A stretch of 64,000 nucleotides of DNA. Origin: Anisus vortex (Eukaryota; Mollusca; Gastropoda; Planorbidae). Both the position numbers and the translations under genes were made by a program. Shown here one piece after another: positions 1-11,015 of the stretch. Below the pieces are notes generated by a model. That model did no database searches. It was given only the letters and a program-made list of their open reading frames with translations, and was not told the DNA's origin. Every line of letters begins with the position of its first letter. The first letter of the stretch is position 1. The stretch covers positions 33,567,727-33,631,726 of the forward strand of contig OX421502.1 of assembly GCA_949126835.1 (NCBI GenBank), given 5' to 3'.

Positions 1-668
1 TGCTTATATTGATGATCTGCAACATTTCATTAATAAGTCTAAAGAGAGTTTTTCAATGATTAACCAATGTAAAAAAAAAAGTGACCAGTTTAATATTATT
101 TATTTCTTTGTGAACTATTAAACAACCCCTAAAAACAAAGTTGTTCACATTTTGTTATGCGTTAGCATTCCTAAGATTTTAATCTTCCCTACTAAAAAAA
201 GAAGAAACACACAAAAAGCTATGTTAATAGATAGATCTAAGGTAAAAATGATTTAAAAATAAGGGGGAATAACTTAGCTATATATATATATATATATACC
301 GTAGTCCAGTAAGGGAAATACACATGTATGTCGGTCAACAGCATAGAAAAAGGATTTAAATGTCTTCAATATGAATTTTAAAATATGCACCCTAGAGTGT
401 AATGAAAAAAGCAGTCAAATATTAATTTTTGGGGTTGGGAATGAGGCTGAAAATTTGATAAATTGTCAAATGAAACTCATCTAGGTGCCAAGTTTCAGCT
501 CAATAGCTTGGTGAAAAGTTGGCATTAGCCTTCAAAAGATCGGTCAGTTGTCAGAAAGTTTTGCAAAGTTCATATAAATGATTTTTAAAAAATGATGAAA
601 CATTTACAAACATTTTAACTAAGACCCTAAAATAAAGTCTAATGAAAAAAAAAGAAAGAACTGCACAC
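1..668. other. GH3 downstream intron sequence
   Basis: AT-rich, with a short TA microsatellite at 279-297. I see no exon continuing the GH3 frame and no poly(A) signal that would close the gene. Confidence 0.6.
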
Positions 669-817
669 CTGTGAATCCATCTAGGATAACACTTTCTACG
701 CAGCAATAGTCTGCCAAATTACAGGTGGGCCACATGTTAGAAACAGTTTCTTTCAATACATCATAAAACATTTTTTCTGATAGCTTCTCTCCCCTGACAT
801 TCAAAAACTGTCCTTTT
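669..817 (-). CDS. GHDC: GH3 gene, last exon inside the window
   Basis: The exon is 149 nt, phase 2 to phase 1, with acceptor TTATTTCCAG and donor ACAG|GTGTGC. It encodes KGQFLNVRGEKLSEKMFYD through DYCCVESVILDGFT. The GQFLNVRGEKxSE block is a family signature in the C-terminal part. The remaining C-terminal residues are not encoded between 1 and 668, so at least one more exon lies outside the window. Confidence 0.85.
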
Positions 818-3800
818 CTGGAAATAATTTATTAATACAACAATTTCATATTTTACATTAAATATAGAATTCTTGTTGCTTTTTATTAAATATTTAAATT
901 AAAAAGTAACAATATTAAACTTCTGTAGGTACCATAAAATGGACTAAATTATTCTTTTAGAGTGACCTCCCCATTTCACAAAAAGTAAAGTAGTTTTCAG
1001 GTTTGTCATAGCATTAAAACTTTTTAAAAAACAAAATCCATACTACAATAGAAAAAAAGTCATTATAGTTCAATGCAGGCACAAGTTAATTCAATAAAAC
1101 ACATTACCTATATTTAAACTCAATGACTGGGCACTGATTATGAAATCGAACAACCTTGACCACGTCGCCAAATCTGTAGCGATATAGACAACTTGGATTG
1201 GTAATCACCAGCTCATAAGTTTCACCTTCTTTCACCTGAGTAATTCAAATGACCACAAGTTGTAGAGTTAACTCAAGTATAAAAAATCAATAAATGTTCG
1301 GTTAAGACAATGTGAAATAAATTATAAATTTTTCATTGATTATCCAAAAGCACTTTTAACATTGATTTACAAACGTTAAAAAGAACGTTATAAAACTACT
1401 TAAGGCAAAAAAATAAGAATACCAAAGTAAATAATGAGATTAAAGTAAATAATGAGATTAAAGTAAATAATGAGATTAAAGTAAATAATGAGATTAAAGT
1501 AATCAATATGACCTCATGCATCAAATGAGTTTTGGGATTCTCTTCGTCCATTAAGCTCTCTGGGATGAACTCGAAAAATTGTGCTCTTGGGTGAAGTAGG
1601 TACCGAGAAGGAAACTGACCGGGCCATATGTTGATACCAAGTAAGCCTTCTGATGCAGCGTAGATAGGTGAATACAAGGGTACATCTAAGGAATTCATAT
1701 ATTTTATACAAATTAAACTTCGTTATGTAATACACAACATCCAAAATTTTAACAGAAACAAATGTTATAATTTTTTAAAACATAAAAAAAATATTTATTA
1801 ATTATTGAAAGAGCTAGTCTATTGTTATTTCTAAAGATAGTTTTTTTTTATAAAAATCTTTTGTTCTCGAGTTTTAAATTATTTGTTTTAGAAGCAATGA
1901 AAAAATTAAATTTAACAAATACAATTATGGAATTATGAAAGAATAAGCTTTAACAAAGATAAAATTTGAGTCTTCACCTTTACAATAACCATTCCTCAAT
2001 TTCTCTGCATACAAATCAAAGGTTCCTGTATCTGCACCAAGCACAACTTGAAGATCTGGCCATATCTTTCTGGCCAGCCCCACTTTGCCCCCCAGGGCTG
2101 CTAAACGCAGCTCCCCGGCCCTGGCAGGGTTAGGCTTGATCAAGGCTTGCAGCTGCTCTCTAGTGGCTGGGTCAATTTTCAGGTCCTGGTTGATCACACC
2201 TCGCTCAATGTCATCAGCCAGCTGGGGGAGCTGGGCTTCCAGTGCACAAAAGGCATTGTAGATTATAGAGGCAAAGTTGGCTTCAAGCAGGCCGACATGT
2301 GGGTCAAGGAGAGCAAACAGCAGATACAGATAAAGAGCCTCAGGTTCTGATTTCACATCATAGGCTGGCAAAGGTGTTGTGTAAATATGCAAAAGTTTTT
2401 CTGACCTGGGTACAAAAATTGTTTTATACTTTATAGTAATGTAGAAAGAGCTTAAAAAAATGTTGTTCCTTAAATAAATGTTGAAATTCTAAAGCACAGA
2501 GATTTAATTATATAACAAATATGTCTGGGACTTGCTAGACTTTTTGTGGGTGTTATCTTATATGCTACAGATGCTCCTTCTACTTCTATACAGAACATTA
2601 TGTACCCCGTCGGACCAATCTGATCCACAGGGCCGGTGAAGCTAAGTTCACCAGTCTCAGTGGCCATGGCATACTAGGGGATTGTGTGGCCAGTACAATA
2701 CCCAGCCGCCTTTACTTTACCTGAACTAAATTCAGGTACCCATCAGAGCTGGGTAGACTCAGGGACACCCTCCAGACTTGGGAACAAATTCTAGCCTTCA
2801 CCAGGATTCGAATCCAGGATCTTCAATACGCCTGCTGAATGTGCTGCCTCTCAGCCCTCATGCCCCCTAGAAGATTATGCCTATATGTTAAATGTAATAT
2901 GTATAATTTAGAGTAAGACTTCAAAAATTTCACTTGCACTAACTGAAATAAAATCAATGTAAAGAAGAAATACCTGTCTGGAGATGCAGAGTTGGGACCT
3001 ATGGGTATTTCATCTACTGTGTAACGCCAGTTTGGTGAAAAGTAAATCTTTAAGTCCCTGCTCAACATCTTGGTTTGAGGGTAGGTATCTACCATACACT
3101 TGTACAGTACTGATATACCCTGGAATAAGAAAATCAATATAGAAGCTTTCTTTCCCTTTGTTTTTAAATTAGTCAAACAGTCCTTTTTAAAGAGAGGTCA
3201 AAAACACCATTTCAGGGTTCCAAAAGCTTAAGAATCTAAAAAAAATAAAATCATCAACTGTATGGATATAACCAGTGCTTTTTTTGTGACATTACACACC
3301 GGTATGGCGTACCGGCACCTTTTTCAATGTGGGGAAAAAATTATTACTTTTCTTGTATTTTAACGTTTATTATTAATTTATTATATTATTAATTTGTTAA
3401 AATTGAATTATTTTAAAATTGCGCGCAATAAGAATTAAATATAAAATGCGAAACTGCTTTAAAAGTTAGGCAATCTATCACTGAGTACCGGCACCTATTT
3501 TTTTATTTAAAAAAAGCCTTGGTAATAACTACCGTATATACTCGCGTATAAGTCGCACTTTTTTACATAAAATTTTGACAAAAAGTAGGGGTGCGACTTA
3601 TACACCCGACACTGTTTTTGAAAAGTTCAAAATACATCACTACTCTGTCATAAAGTTTCCTACATAACCCCTATAGTTGATTGGAGTTATGTATAATTAT
3701 TAGGATATGCCTTTATTTGATTATGTTTGCCTTATGCACGAATAAAACAATTTTTTAAGGAAAGTTGCCAAATTAGGGTGAATATTTAGTAATTTTTATG

Positions 3801-6198
3801 TTTAAAAGATATGTATTTTTGAGATATTAAAAGGCAGAGAACCCGGGAAATTTGGGTGCGACTTATGCGCGGGTCAATGACAACGTATAAGGAAAAAAAT
3901 CTTAAACTAGGGGTGCGACTTATACACCGGTGCGACCTATACGCAAGAATATACGGTATATACTAAATGGATAACCTACTATTGTTCAGGTGGTGATGAT
4001 ACTCTGAAATAATAACTAAATGTGTGTCCCTATGGCTATTTCTTTTTAATGGGACAGTAAATTAAACGTTTTTAATATTTACAAAATTTGAAAAAGTGCA
4101 ATAGTTGGCAGGTATGAAGGATATAATAAGACTACATTTTCTTGAGCTTTTGCCTCATGTGAGAAATCTTTTATTTACTTTGTGATATCTGTTGTTAATA
4201 GTCATGTGACCTAATGACAGCTTGTTAACCTTTCACCATTTATCTCTATTATATAATGAAATAGTCTTGACCTATATAAAGCCATTGACACTTTCGATTA
4301 TAATCAGATTAATCAGTTTAATCTCAAGATGAATGATTACAATATTACAACCAGAAGAAGAAGAGAAAGACAGAGAATAATATCATGGAATGGTCTGGAA
4401 TGAAGTTGGTCGATGTCATAAGAAAGGTGAGAGGAATAGAGGAGGGTGGTATTCATGTCATTTGTGGCACTCCAACGGTCTAATAGACTAAGGCAGTGGT
4501 CAGCAACCTTTTAGATAATTTGTGTGCCAAAGTAGGATTTCTTATTCATTCTGCGTGCCAAGAGAATATTATTTATCCTGCTCTAACACTTAATTTCATG
4601 TCGAAATGACTTGATTAGCCTTCTTGCTAAGGTGTTTTGCCTGCCAAGTCTGGCATACGTGCCGTAGGTTGCTGACCTCTGGACTAAGGAACAAGTAGGA
4701 CATAGGATAAGAAAGGAGCATTAGAAATATCCCTTTCTCTCTTAAGACTTATTGGAACTTATTCTACAATAAAATTTCTTACAAGACCTTCAATAAATAT
4801 AAACATATTTGATATTTCTCTACATAATATAATTACAATCAAATGTATTGTAACAACTATATATTGCAAAACAAGTTGCTGATTTTAGCTAATAATCTAT
4901 AAATCTTTATAGTCTAACAATGGAAAAAGTAAAATAATTCAAATTATTCTCTGCATCATTCAATAATCAATCTACAAAAATTCAGAAATAGCAACTTACT
5001 TCCAGAAAAAACAGCTTAGTTTGTTTCATCAACATGGGTATAATTTTACTGTTACCAGATGTACCCGATGTTACTGCAAAAATGATTGGCGGCTGCGCTG
5101 TCAGAACATTTTTCTCCCCGCTCATCATTCGACTGATATAACGAGAATAATATGTGTAGTCAGTCAAAGGGAATAGTTGAAGAAAGTCCTCCACAGATTT
5201 AACTTTGTCAAGCTTTAAGCATGGAGAAGAAATTTGGAGCTTATGCATAAACATTTTATTGTTTTTTTTTGTTAAATGTAAGAAAAATTCTAGGTAATAT
5301 TTTGTTTTAAAGTTTGACTGAAAACAGTCTGTAACAAACAAAATTTGATCATTTGTAAAAAAAAAACTGTATGAGGCTGGTGAAATTCCTTTTTAGTGGT
5401 AGAAATATTTTTCTAATTAAATTCAAATGACGTTAAAATATATTTGAAAACTCATTGACATGAATGTATTGACACTATTTATTTTCACTTTTCACATGAA
5501 CTATTGTTTTGTGCATTGAAGAGGCATAGACGGGATATTTTTCCCCTGATAACGAACTCTAAAATCTGTGTCCTTGTCCCTTCGTGGTTTAATCCCATCT
5601 TTCTAAATGTAAAATTGAAAACCTCATTTTGGCTTCCCCTGTACCTTGGCACCCAGGGATATATGTACCTTCCCCCTTCCCTTAGCTACACCTCTGGTGC
5701 ACAGAGACTTTTTAATTTAAATGTAAAAAAAAAAAAGAACAAAATTTCAACCAGGTCTTTATTTTATGTAGACACCTTTTGGAGAAAATTAATTCTATAA
5801 CAATATTAACATAAAAAAACCCTCCATTTTACTCATATTAAGTATGGAATATATTATTTAAGAACATTAAAAACCTGTACGAATACACATTATATATAAA
5901 CCAAATAAAATTGTGTTATTTCTTTAGTAAATGTGCAACTGTTTCACCTGCATGTCCTTGAAAAACTGTGTGTTTCTGTTTTCTTTAATTTGTTGTAACA
6001 AGAACTCTTTCTGTGCTGTCCTGACATCTTTTGTTGCTGCCTCTAGTTTCCTTGCCATTATTTGGCCCATAACATACAAACTTCGAACGGTAAAGTAATG
6101 TTTGGCTGCCTCTAGAAAACTTTGATGGGAATAGACTTTGCATCTTTGAATATCATATGCAATGTAGCCCACTCCGCACAAGCTAACAGCAGAAACAC
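669..6198 (-). CDS. GHDC: GH3-domain protein gene (GHDC-like), partial, seven exons
   Basis: The coding path joins 5948-6198, 5000-5212, 2974-3119, 1978-2405, 1513-1685, 1108-1235 and 669-817 in minus-strand order, about 496 codons. Every junction has AG acceptor and GT donor, and the phases agree throughout. The product has the three motifs of the GH3 acyl-adenylating fold: TSGTSGNSK (nucleotide binding), YAASEG, and YRYRFGDVV. Plant GH3 enzymes conjugate amino acids to jasmonate or auxin; the animal homologue (human GHDC) has no firmly known reaction, so substrate and pathway are unknown here. A hydrophobic stretch at the start of the first exon (VSAVSLCGVGYIAYDI) suggests a membrane anchor or signal. 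The start codon and the last part of the domain are missing; the latter must lie left of base 1. Introns hold several transposons but the frame is intact, so I read it as a live gene. Confidence 0.9.
1108..1235 (-). CDS. GHDC: GH3 gene, exon with YRYRFGD motif
   Basis: The exon is 128 nt, phase 0 to phase 2, too short for a simple open-frame scan. The acceptor is GAATTACTCAG and the donor TATAG|GTAATG. It encodes VKEGETYELVITNPSCLYRY followed by RFGDVVKVVRFHNQCPVIEF. The YRxRxGD block is GH3 motif III, part of the adenylate site. Confidence 0.86.
1424..1502. repeat. 18-bp tandem repeat in GH3 intron
   Basis: The unit AAAGTAAATAATGAGATT is repeated a little over four times, beginning 11 bp inside the intron after the 1513-1685 exon. 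It makes an artificial LISLFT repeat frame on the minus strand. Confidence 0.9.
1513..1685 (-). CDS. GHDC: GH3 gene, exon with YAASEG motif
   Basis: The exon is 173 nt, phase 1 to phase 0. It encodes DVPLYSPIYAASEGLLGINI (motif II of GH3 enzymes) and FFEFIPESLMDEENP. The donor GAG|GTCATA is a weak GT site, but the join to the next exon restores MHEVKEGETYELVI in frame. An 18-bp tandem repeat begins 11 bp into the downstream intron. Confidence 0.85.
1978..2405 (-). CDS. GHDC: GH3 gene, largest exon (central domain)
   Basis: The exon is 428 nt, phase 2 to phase 1, with acceptor TTTTTGTACCCAG and donor AAAG|GTGAAG. It encodes about 143 residues including SEPEALYLYLLFALLD, GLLEANFASIIYNAF and VLGADTGTFDLYAEKL, all recognisable GH3-family blocks. 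Its base composition is clearly more GC-rich than the flanking introns. Confidence 0.88.
2600..2866 (-). mobile_element. SINE-A copy 1 (tRNA-derived SINE) in GH3 intron
   Basis: Read on the minus strand, the element starts with a tRNA-like head (box A near GGGCTGAGAGGCAGC, box B GGATTCGAATCC). It continues through a conserved body containing CCCTAGTATGCC and ends near GGGTACAT. It is nearly full length and lies between exons 1978-2405 and 2974-3119. Confidence 0.82.
2974..3119 (-). CDS. GHDC: GH3 gene, exon
   Basis: The exon is 146 nt, phase 0 to phase 2, with acceptor TTCTTATTCCAG and donor ACAG|GTATTT. It encodes a segment running from GISVLYKCMVDTYPQT to IPIGPNSASPDR. The PIGPNSASP segment is characteristic of animal GH3 proteins. 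Confidence 0.86.
3273..3521. mobile_element. Non-autonomous hAT-like element (CAGTGCTTTTTTT ends)
   Basis: The ends CAGTGCTTTTTTT and AAAAAAAGCCTTG are imperfect inverted repeats. The flanks GATATAAC and GTAATAAC look like an 8-bp target duplication with two changes. GTACCGGCACC recurs near both ends inside. There is no coding potential. Confidence 0.6.
3531..3957. mobile_element. MITE with ACCGTATATACTCGCG terminal inverted repeats
   Basis: The left end ACCGTATATACTCGCGTATA and the right end TACGCAAGAATATACGGT are inverted repeats of about 30 bp. Subterminal GGTGCGACTTATAC motifs recur at 3589, 3854, 3912 and 3929. It is 427 bp with no open frame. It directly abuts the hAT-like element at 3273-3521. 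Confidence 0.7.
4494..4681 (+). mobile_element. hAT MITE, family H, copy 1, exact 8-bp target duplication
   Basis: The ends are CAGTGGTCAGCAACC and GGTTGCTGACCTCTG. The element is flanked by GACTAAGG at 4486-4493 and 4682-4689, a perfect 8-bp duplication diagnostic of hAT transposition. It is 188 bp, non-coding, in the GH3 intron. Confidence 0.9.
5000..5212 (-). CDS. GHDC: GH3 gene, exon with nucleotide-binding motif
   Basis: This exon has 71 codons and phase 0 at both ends. The donor is GAA|GTAAGT, a near-perfect consensus. It encodes KSVEDFLQLFPLTDYTYY, the typical entry to the GH3 domain, then IIFAVTSGTSGNSKIIPM, motif I of the family, which contacts ATP/AMP in plant GH3 structures. Confidence 0.88.
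5213..5947. other. GH3 intron, no further feature
   Basis: AT-rich intron. I see no additional exon or identifiable repeat in it. Confidence 0.6.
5948..6198 (-). CDS. GHDC: GH3 gene, first exon identified (N-terminal anchor and helical region)
   Basis: The acceptor reads TTTCATACAG and the donor CAG|GTGAAA. The exon is 251 nt, begins in phase 1 (needs one base from an upstream exon) and ends in phase 0. It encodes a hydrophobic start (GVGYIAYDI), then a basic amphipathic stretch ending near NTQFFKDMQ, the usual region before the GH3 adenylation core. An in-frame ATG just upstream at 6211 lies across the splice acceptor, so it is probably intronic. The true start exon is elsewhere. Confidence 0.82.
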
Positions 6199-6988
6199 CT
6201 GTATGAAACATTTGTAATATAATATACTATTATCATTTAAGATAGAATGCAAGCATGTCAAAGTCAAATTAAGTAAAATAACTTATATCTTAGTTACAGA
6301 TTTATAGCATAAAAAAAAGAATTAAAATAAGATAAATCTTTATAAATTTTAATACATTTTGAATACTCTTTCTTGTTTCTGGCACTATTAGGCAAATAAT
6401 AGTTGTGAAACTGTAATATGTGGTTAAGTTGCTGGTCTGCCTAGATATTTAAAGTCAATTGCGTAATCACAGACATAGATCACATCATAACTACACATAT
6501 AAACTTCACAACTATTTAACAATTAGCACTGATCGGAAGTGCTTTCCTTTATTAACATGGGTAGCATCATTGATTAAACTGGACAGAGCAGATGCATTTG
6601 TCAAGGCAAGGAGGGCAAGCATGAACAGCCTCCATTGTTTAAGAACATATGAGAGCAAAATAATTCCAATGTTAAGTCAGTCCTACTAAATGGGGCATGG
6701 ACCTGAAGGACACCACAACCACCATAAAGACCAGGAAAGCCCAGAATTTCTCCAACAGCTGCCCTAAAACCATCAGCAATTCAAACCTTTGGCTAAGGAC
6801 ATCTCTACTATGTGTGTAAGATAAATAAGAAGAAAGCTGGGGTCGGATAGTGTACACCATAAATAATCTGCCATCCAACTTCCTTAGGCACTACAGTGGA
6901 ACACTCAAGTCAAAGCAAGCTGGCTGACACCACACCTCAAAAGTGAGATCTTTACACTTGAAATAAATTCGAAAAAATGGCCCATAAT
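6199..6988. other. Upstream GH3 intron sequence without firm features
   Basis: I looked here for a phase-1 start exon and found none with a good donor. The stretch 6560-6900 has repeat-like open frames in both strands (PLLTWVASLIKLDRADAF on plus) that might be a decayed element I cannot name. Confidence 0.4.
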
Positions 6989-6989
6989 A

Positions 6990-7216
6990 ATGCACTCTTG
7001 GTTTCGAATCCTGGTGCAGGCTAGGTTTTTTTTCCCGGGATTGGAGGGTGTCCCTGAGTCTACCCAGCTGTGAAGGGTACCTGACCTTGATGGGGTAAAG
7101 TAAAGGCGGCTGTGCATAGTGTTGGCCACACAATCATCCAGTACGGCATGGCCACAGAAACTGGTGAACGCTGCTTCACCTGCCCTATGGTTCAATTGGG
7201 TCATACAGGACACTTT
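6990..7216 (+). mobile_element. SINE-A copy 2, 5'-truncated
   Basis: Plus orientation. It begins within the tRNA-like head at GGTTTCGAATCCTGG (box B), then the body (GTGTCCCTGAGTCTACCC, GTGGCCACACAATC) and a tail ending in the GGTTCAATTGGGTC region. Box A is missing. Confidence 0.75.
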
Positions 7217-7394
7217 AATAATGGATCTGCAGTTGGCAACCCAGAGCCTAACTAGGGTGAAAAGCAGTAAAAAAGTATATAAGAGGGCTGACACATTTCA
7301 AGTCATGGATGTTGTTAAAAGAAAGATAGAGACACACTGCAAACAAACAACAATAACAAAATACAACTGAAAATCTTTTCCTATACATTACAGA

Positions 7395-8040
7395 AGCTCC
7401 TGCTTAAAAAAATTTTTGCATCCTTGGCATTGAAATTATTGCATCCGTGGTTTGAGTCTAGTCCTGCATTTCTATTAGTGTTTTAAATGATGTTAAGTTA
7501 CTGGTTTTCCTGGTTTGTTCAGGCAACCCATTCCATGCCAGGACGCCATTCGGGAAGAAAGAGTACTTGTCTTATAAGTTTACAGACGTTCCTTCTAGAT
7601 AGAAGATTATTACGTCCACTAGGCCCAAAACTCCTGCAGGGCGACAGGGATCTGTCGGTGGCAGGGATAGAACCCACGACCTGTCAGTTGGTTTTTGGTT
7701 GACAGTCCGGTGAACTAACCGCTGGATCAGCCGGCTTATATGCATTTGTTATCGTATAAGGGATAAGGAAAGTGTTTTTGTCTTTATGTTTATCTGAGCA
7801 TTGTGACATATTGTCTTTGTGTTGTATTTGTAAAATAGAGTTTAATGCATTATGTATTATTACTACTTTACTTTTTGCCCTTCTGTCATCTAGTGTTTAT
7901 AGGTTTAGTGATTTAACTACTGGTGTTACTCTTGTCAGTTGTGAATATTTGCTAGTAATGAACCTTGCAGCTCTGTATATCAAAAGGAATAGTTGGCAAA
8001 GAAACTAGCCTATAAACTCACTTGCTAGTATTTTCTTTAA
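7395..8040 (-). mobile_element. LINE-P 3' fragment, split by a SINE
   Basis: The minus strand carries the C-terminal end of a CR1/jockey-type reverse transcriptase plus 3' UTR. Recognisable pieces match the better preserved copy at 9840-10165, including the pieces around the initiating HKDKNTF and the AWNGL tail. The LINE is interrupted at 7577-7734 by SINE-C. Confidence 0.75.
7577..7734 (-). mobile_element. SINE-C, tRNA-derived, inserted in LINE-P
   Basis: Minus strand: the head GCCGGCTGATCCAGCGG (box A) and GTCGTGGGTTCTATCCC (box B) form a tRNA-like promoter. CTTATA flanks both sides (7571-7576 and 7735-7740), a plausible target duplication. The 3' tail (AATAATCTTCTATCTAGAAG then GAACGTCTGTAAA) closely resembles the 3' tail of LINE-P copies at 9310-9345 and 48980-49040, implying the SINE uses that LINE's machinery. 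Confidence 0.7.
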
Positions 8041-9004
8041 TATGCTCATCATTTAGGTTTAGGTGTTTAACTGTAGCAAACCTATAATTGAAAAAAATGC
8101 ATTAATAATAATAAATAATAATAATAAAATGTTTATTTAATTAAATTCAGGCCTACATACAACTGTGTTACATTTTCATGGATAAGGGCCGTGACCAGGG
8201 GTGAAGTCAGAAATTTGTTTCAAGGGAGGGAAGGGGGGGGGGCTGAACTTTCAAAGGACAAATATTTAGGCTACCAATTGTATAGGCCTATACTAGCGAA
8301 TTTAGTACATATTTAAAAAAAACTGTTGAAAAAAATATTTTAAACAAAATTCCAGGGAAGGAGAGGGATGGGGTAGGCAATGAGTAGGCCTCAGGCTTGG
8401 TAGGCTTGTAGTGAACTGCATCACTATATTTTTTATCATTATAATTATAATTATAACCACATGAGTAATGTCAGTACTAATGAATGCTAATGCATCTTCT
8501 TCTTTATTGTACTGTGATACTGTGGAGACCTGTTTTTGTCATGTGTGGTGACCCCCACCGTTCCAATGGAACATGTGGAATATGCCTAAATACGGCACTG
8601 ATTATAAATTATAAGTATTTATAAGTAGGCCTATAAAATATGATACTATATACTATATATGACTATATCCTATATTATACTAGCAGCCTATATTCTAGTC
8701 TATATACTATTACTATATAACTTAAATAAGTATAAATTATATAAAAAAGAAAGACTCGGAAGAGCAAAAAGTTTTTTTTTCAATTTAGTTTCTTATTATT
8801 TTAAATATTAGGCTAATTCATTCATCTTAAAAAGTAAAGAAAATTTTAAATTACCGTCATAATGATATTATATAATCTACGTCTCTTTTCCCCAAATACT
8901 TAATAGGCCCTATATATATTTCGGCTTTTGCTTTTACAACTAATTACAACTACCCGGTACATGCACTTAAAATAACTAGTTATGTAAACAAAGTTTGGTG
9001 CTGC
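8041..9004. other. AT-rich DNA without gene
   Basis: It contains a short AAT microsatellite near 8105-8130, a G-run near 8232, and two copies of TAGGCCTA (8283, 8626). I see no coding feature. Confidence 0.5.
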
Positions 9005-9345
9005 CAAGTCAAAACTAGAAATGATCCAGTAAAGAGCTGCAAGATTCACGGAAACTTCTTGTAGGCCTTAATACTTAATACAATGCAATTAACTCGGATA
9101 AACATAAAGACAAAAACACCTCTCTCATCCCATATACAAGAACAAAAGCATATAGCCTAAGTAGGCCACTCTTTCTCCCCATGTGGCATCCGGGCATGGA
9201 ATGGGTTTCCTGCACAAACTAAGAAAAACCAGTAACTCAATATCATTTAAAACACTAATTAAAAATGCAAGACTAGACTCAGACCACGGATGAGCGCAGG
9301 GCGGAATAATCTACTTTATAGAAGGAGCGTCTGAAATATATAAGA
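9005..9345 (+). mobile_element. LINE-P 3' fragment
   Basis: It holds decayed reverse transcriptase C-terminal sequence (KLEMIQ, RAARFTE, then YTRTKA and SFSPCGIRAWNGF), followed by the 3' UTR with CAGACCACGGATGAG and an ATATATAAGATAAGATA end. Several frameshifts and stops are present. Confidence 0.75.
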
Positions 9346-9839
9346 TAAGATATGTTTACAGGTGTTCCTTTTAGTATTTCTAGTATTTTCACAATTAGTT
9401 GTAGCTAGAGAATTGCAATATTGGCAGCATTACATCTGATTCAAAATGCGTTGTCGCTCAATACCTGTGATATTAATTTTGTTGCCAATTTTACACTATT
9501 TATGCTAGATCTACTCTAATTCTAGTAAAACAAAATTAAATGTTGCCATGTCTTTTTTCACAAAATAATTAATTGCCAATAATTAATTCCGTAGGCCTAC
9601 TTTACTTCCACCACCGCTTACGGGAACTTTAATAAGTCCTACTTTACGTAATATAATTTAACATAAATTTAAAAAAAAAAGAAAGAAGAAAATCAATCTA
9701 GTATTGGTATAATCGTGGAGGCTCGCAATTTTCCAGTTGTGTGTTGGAAAAATAGATGGGGTGGGTGGGGATAAATTTATACAGATAAACTTTATATTAT
9801 AAAATATTATTCTAAGGATACCGCATTCCTAGATTGAGA

Positions 9840-10165
9840 TGAGCTCAATGGTATTCCCAGGAACTGTATTTCTAACATCTATCAAACTATAGAATATTCC
9901 CAAATGACAAGAGTAACACCATTAGTCAAATCACTAAACCTAGAAACACTAGAGGACAGAAGGGCAAATAGTAAAGTAGTAATAATACATAAGGCATTAA
10001 ACTCTAACTTAGAAATACAACCCAATAACAACCTGTTGCAAAGCTCAGATAAACATAAAGACAAAAACACTTTCCTTATCCCTTATGCGAGAACAAATGC
10101 ATATTATTACTCTTTCTTCCCGAGTGGCATTCGGGCATGGAATGGGTTGCGTCTGTAATGTATAA
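9840..10165 (+). mobile_element. LINE-P reverse transcriptase C-terminus, best preserved copy
   Basis: An 84-codon open stretch reads MTRVTPLVKSLNLETLEDRR through IPYARTNAYYYSFFPSGIRA to WNGLRL. This is the conserved C-terminal tail of CR1/jockey-type LINE reverse transcriptases (xxRTNxYxYSFFPxxIRxWNxL). It lacks the catalytic core and is a 5'-truncated dead copy, ending in GTATAAGATAAG. Confidence 0.85.
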
Positions 10166-10429
10166 GATAAGAAAAGAGGGCGGGCTTCGAATTTAATTTA
10201 GGCTATTTGCCACATTTGCGTAGTATTCCCCGCAGTGACGTAGGGGCTGACAAACATAAATATTGGCTACCAGCGGTGCACCAACTTTTTTTTTTACCTT
10301 TCTCATATCCATTAGGCTAATTATGATAGGCTTAAAAAAAACAAATAACATACACCCCTCTCTCCATACTCAGACACATATGCACCCACCCTGGATTATT
10401 TTCACTTGAGCACTTTACTTGTTTAGACT

Positions 10430-11015
10430 GTTTAGACTTACTAATTTTAGTTCACAATTTGGACTAAAAATCAATCAGAAGAAATCAGAAGTCATGGTGC
10501 TAAATATCACAACTATGATTCCAGTCATAATTGATAATAAAGATCTTCCTAATTGAGAAAAATTCACATACTCATACCAGACGGAGGAAGCAAAGAAGAC
10601 ATTCAGAACAGACTGAACAAAGCAAGAATTGCATTTTACAAAATGACCAACATCTGGAAATCCTGTCAATATAGTACCAGAACGAAAATAAAACTATATA
10701 ACAGCTGTGTGCTTCCTGTCCTTCTTTAAGGTGCAGAATGTTGGCGCATGACACAACAGGACCTTGTGAAGCTTTCCACTTTTCACACGAAAAACCTCAG
10801 GAAAATGTAGAAAAATTTTTGGCCAAAGAAAATAACCAACGAATAATTAATGTCCCAATCCAACCACGAAGACATGCACACTATCGTAATGAAAAAGCCT
10901 TGGCAATGGATTGGCCATGTGTTAAGAAGAGAGGAAGGGAACATCTTGCAAGACAGCCCCACACTGGACTCCAGAAGGAAAAAGAAAGAGAGGTCGACCA
11001 AAAGTAACCTGGCGC
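10430..11015 (+). mobile_element. Decayed LINE fragment, second family (RWxWIGHVLRR type)
   Basis: Broken frames include LKINQKKSEVMVLN and KPWQWIGHVLRREEGNILQ, then TLDSRRKKKERSTK. These match the region after the catalytic core in many non-LTR reverse transcriptases. Several stops and shifts make it a relic. Confidence 0.7.

Noticed and set aside
6672..6878. Minus-strand frame with a hydrophobic stretch (FWAFLVFMVVVVSF) as start exon of the GH3 gene
   Set aside because: It has a stop before any usable phase-1 donor and sits in repeat-like sequence.
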